Source of the DNA: Clostridia bacterium
GTDB lineage: Bacteria > Bacillota > Clostridia > Oscillospirales > CAG-272
Length of the DNA stretch: 33,498 bases
Assembly (NCBI GenBank): GCA_017532425.1
Contig: JAFXJH010000014.1
Span: 1-33,498, forward strand
Direction: 5' to 3'
How positions within the stretch are numbered: position 1 is the first letter of the stretch; every line of letters begins with the position of its first letter. Made by a program: the position numbers and the translations under genes. Positions 33,218 through 33,498 of the stretch are shown one piece after another. The notes beneath the pieces were generated by a model. The model searched no databases, was not told the DNA's origin, and was given only the letters and a program-made list of their open reading frames with translations.

Positions 33218-33467
33218 AAGCACTGCATTGTGGCACCTGCCGTAGAGCAGGTGCCACAGTTATATTCGCCTGCGGCGAGTTCTATTGCTTCGCAGTGGTA
33301 TTCGGCTATCGCCGAGTGATATTCGCTATGCGAGCTTGAGAGGCGAATATAATATCACTGCGACCATCGGGAGCAATATCACTGTTGCTTGCAACAATAT
33401 CACGCTGACACGGTCAGCATATCACTTCCAATTTGATACTGCATTTGTGTCTACAAATGCAGTGCTT
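33218..33467. mobile_element. Hairpin-array element with outer inverted repeats (MITE-like or structured RNA)
   Basis: The outer inverted repeat AAGCACTGCATT (33218-33229) matches AATGCAGTGCTT (33456-33467). Inside are perfect hairpins: an 11-bp stem at 33230-33257 (loop CGTAGA), small stems at 33267-33277, 33286-33294, 33302-33315 and 33323-33333, then 33383-33396 (TGTTGC/GCAACA), 33404-33418 (GCTGAC/GTCAGC), and an 11-bp stem at 33438-33463 (loop GTCT). Linkers left of about 33337 are variants of GTGATATTCG; those to the right are AATATCAC (33351, 33375, 33396, and CATATCAC at 33418), their complement. The whole thus folds as a large imperfect palindrome with side hairpins. There is no coding capacity inside. 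A non-autonomous transposon, or the non-coding leader of a mobile ORF starting just past the window, both fit. I see no target-site duplication. Confidence 0.65.
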
Positions 33468-33498
33468 CGTAAGGCTGAATTAAGGACTACAACAAGAT

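Noticed and set aside
33218..33467. CRISPR array
   Set aside because: Linkers are short and change orientation midway, the intervening units are hairpins rather than unique spacers, and no cas genes are present.
33218..33467. HEARO/omega-RNA of an IscB-type nuclease
   Set aside because: Its position before a possible ORF is suggestive, but the many tiny hairpins with AATATCAC linkers do not resemble the few-helix HEARO layout as I know it, and no nuclease gene is visible.

Overview
The window looks like a chromosomal segment of an uncultured anaerobic member of the Clostridia, probably an Oscillospiraceae- or Christensenellales-like gut or rumen bacterium. The evidence is a moderately low GC content, Firmicutes-type Shine-Dalgarno sites and sigma-A promoters (TTGACA, 17 bp, TATAAT, often with an upstream TG), a YmfF/YmfH peptidase pair, QueH, an HU gene next to comEC, a BspA-type leucine-rich repeat protein, and carbohydrate-use genes. 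The placement rests on gene content only.

Layout. 1-2079 (-) is a truncated, visibly GC-richer ORF of unknown family with its own promoter. 2171-2620 holds a chain of hairpins and terminators, a duplicated 3' end of a tRNA-Pro gene, the intact tRNA-Pro(GGG) and its promoter. 2671-5422 (-) is a metabolite-repair and tRNA-modification operon in the order queH, Nudix ADP-ribose pyrophosphatase, bifunctional NAD(P)HX epimerase/dehydratase. 5523-9989 (+) holds a zinc-ribbon/TM/LRR protein, tRNA-Arg(ACG), a sigma-like regulator with a long C-terminal extension, and a Gfo/Idh/MocA dehydrogenase. 10066-11875 (-) is a two-gene operon: a CDF metal exporter and an iron-sulfur flavoprotein.

12052-14645 (+) is HU followed by comEC. 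14746-21924 (+) is a giant NdvB/cyclic beta-1,2-glucan synthase-like protein (about 2,390 aa, GT84 + glucoamylase-like + GH94). 21928-27946 (+) is a housekeeping cluster: two M16 peptidase homologues, lgt with a long acidic tail, folD, a hexapeptide acetyltransferase and a small membrane protein, closed by a bidirectional terminator at 27975-28010. 28048-32093 (-) is a glycoside hydrolase operon (GH36 alpha-galactosidase, then a clan GH-A enzyme). It is divergent from an AraC regulator at 32360-33127 (+). The two promoters between them face each other and share their -10 region, so regulator and operon may be transcribed in a mutually exclusive way.

The last 280 bases hold the most unusual non-coding structure: a roughly 250-bp array of small hairpins with outer inverted repeats, in which GTGATATT-type linkers on the left are mirrored by AATATCAC on the right. 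It looks like a mobile-element or structured-RNA unit that may continue past the window edge. Other points for follow-up are the sigma-like protein with a strong internal ribosome-binding site exactly at its domain boundary, a likely one-base frameshift in the araC gene, a terminator whose 3' arm contains the best Shine-Dalgarno sequence upstream of the giant glucan synthase, and degenerate metallo-beta-lactamase residues in ComEC.
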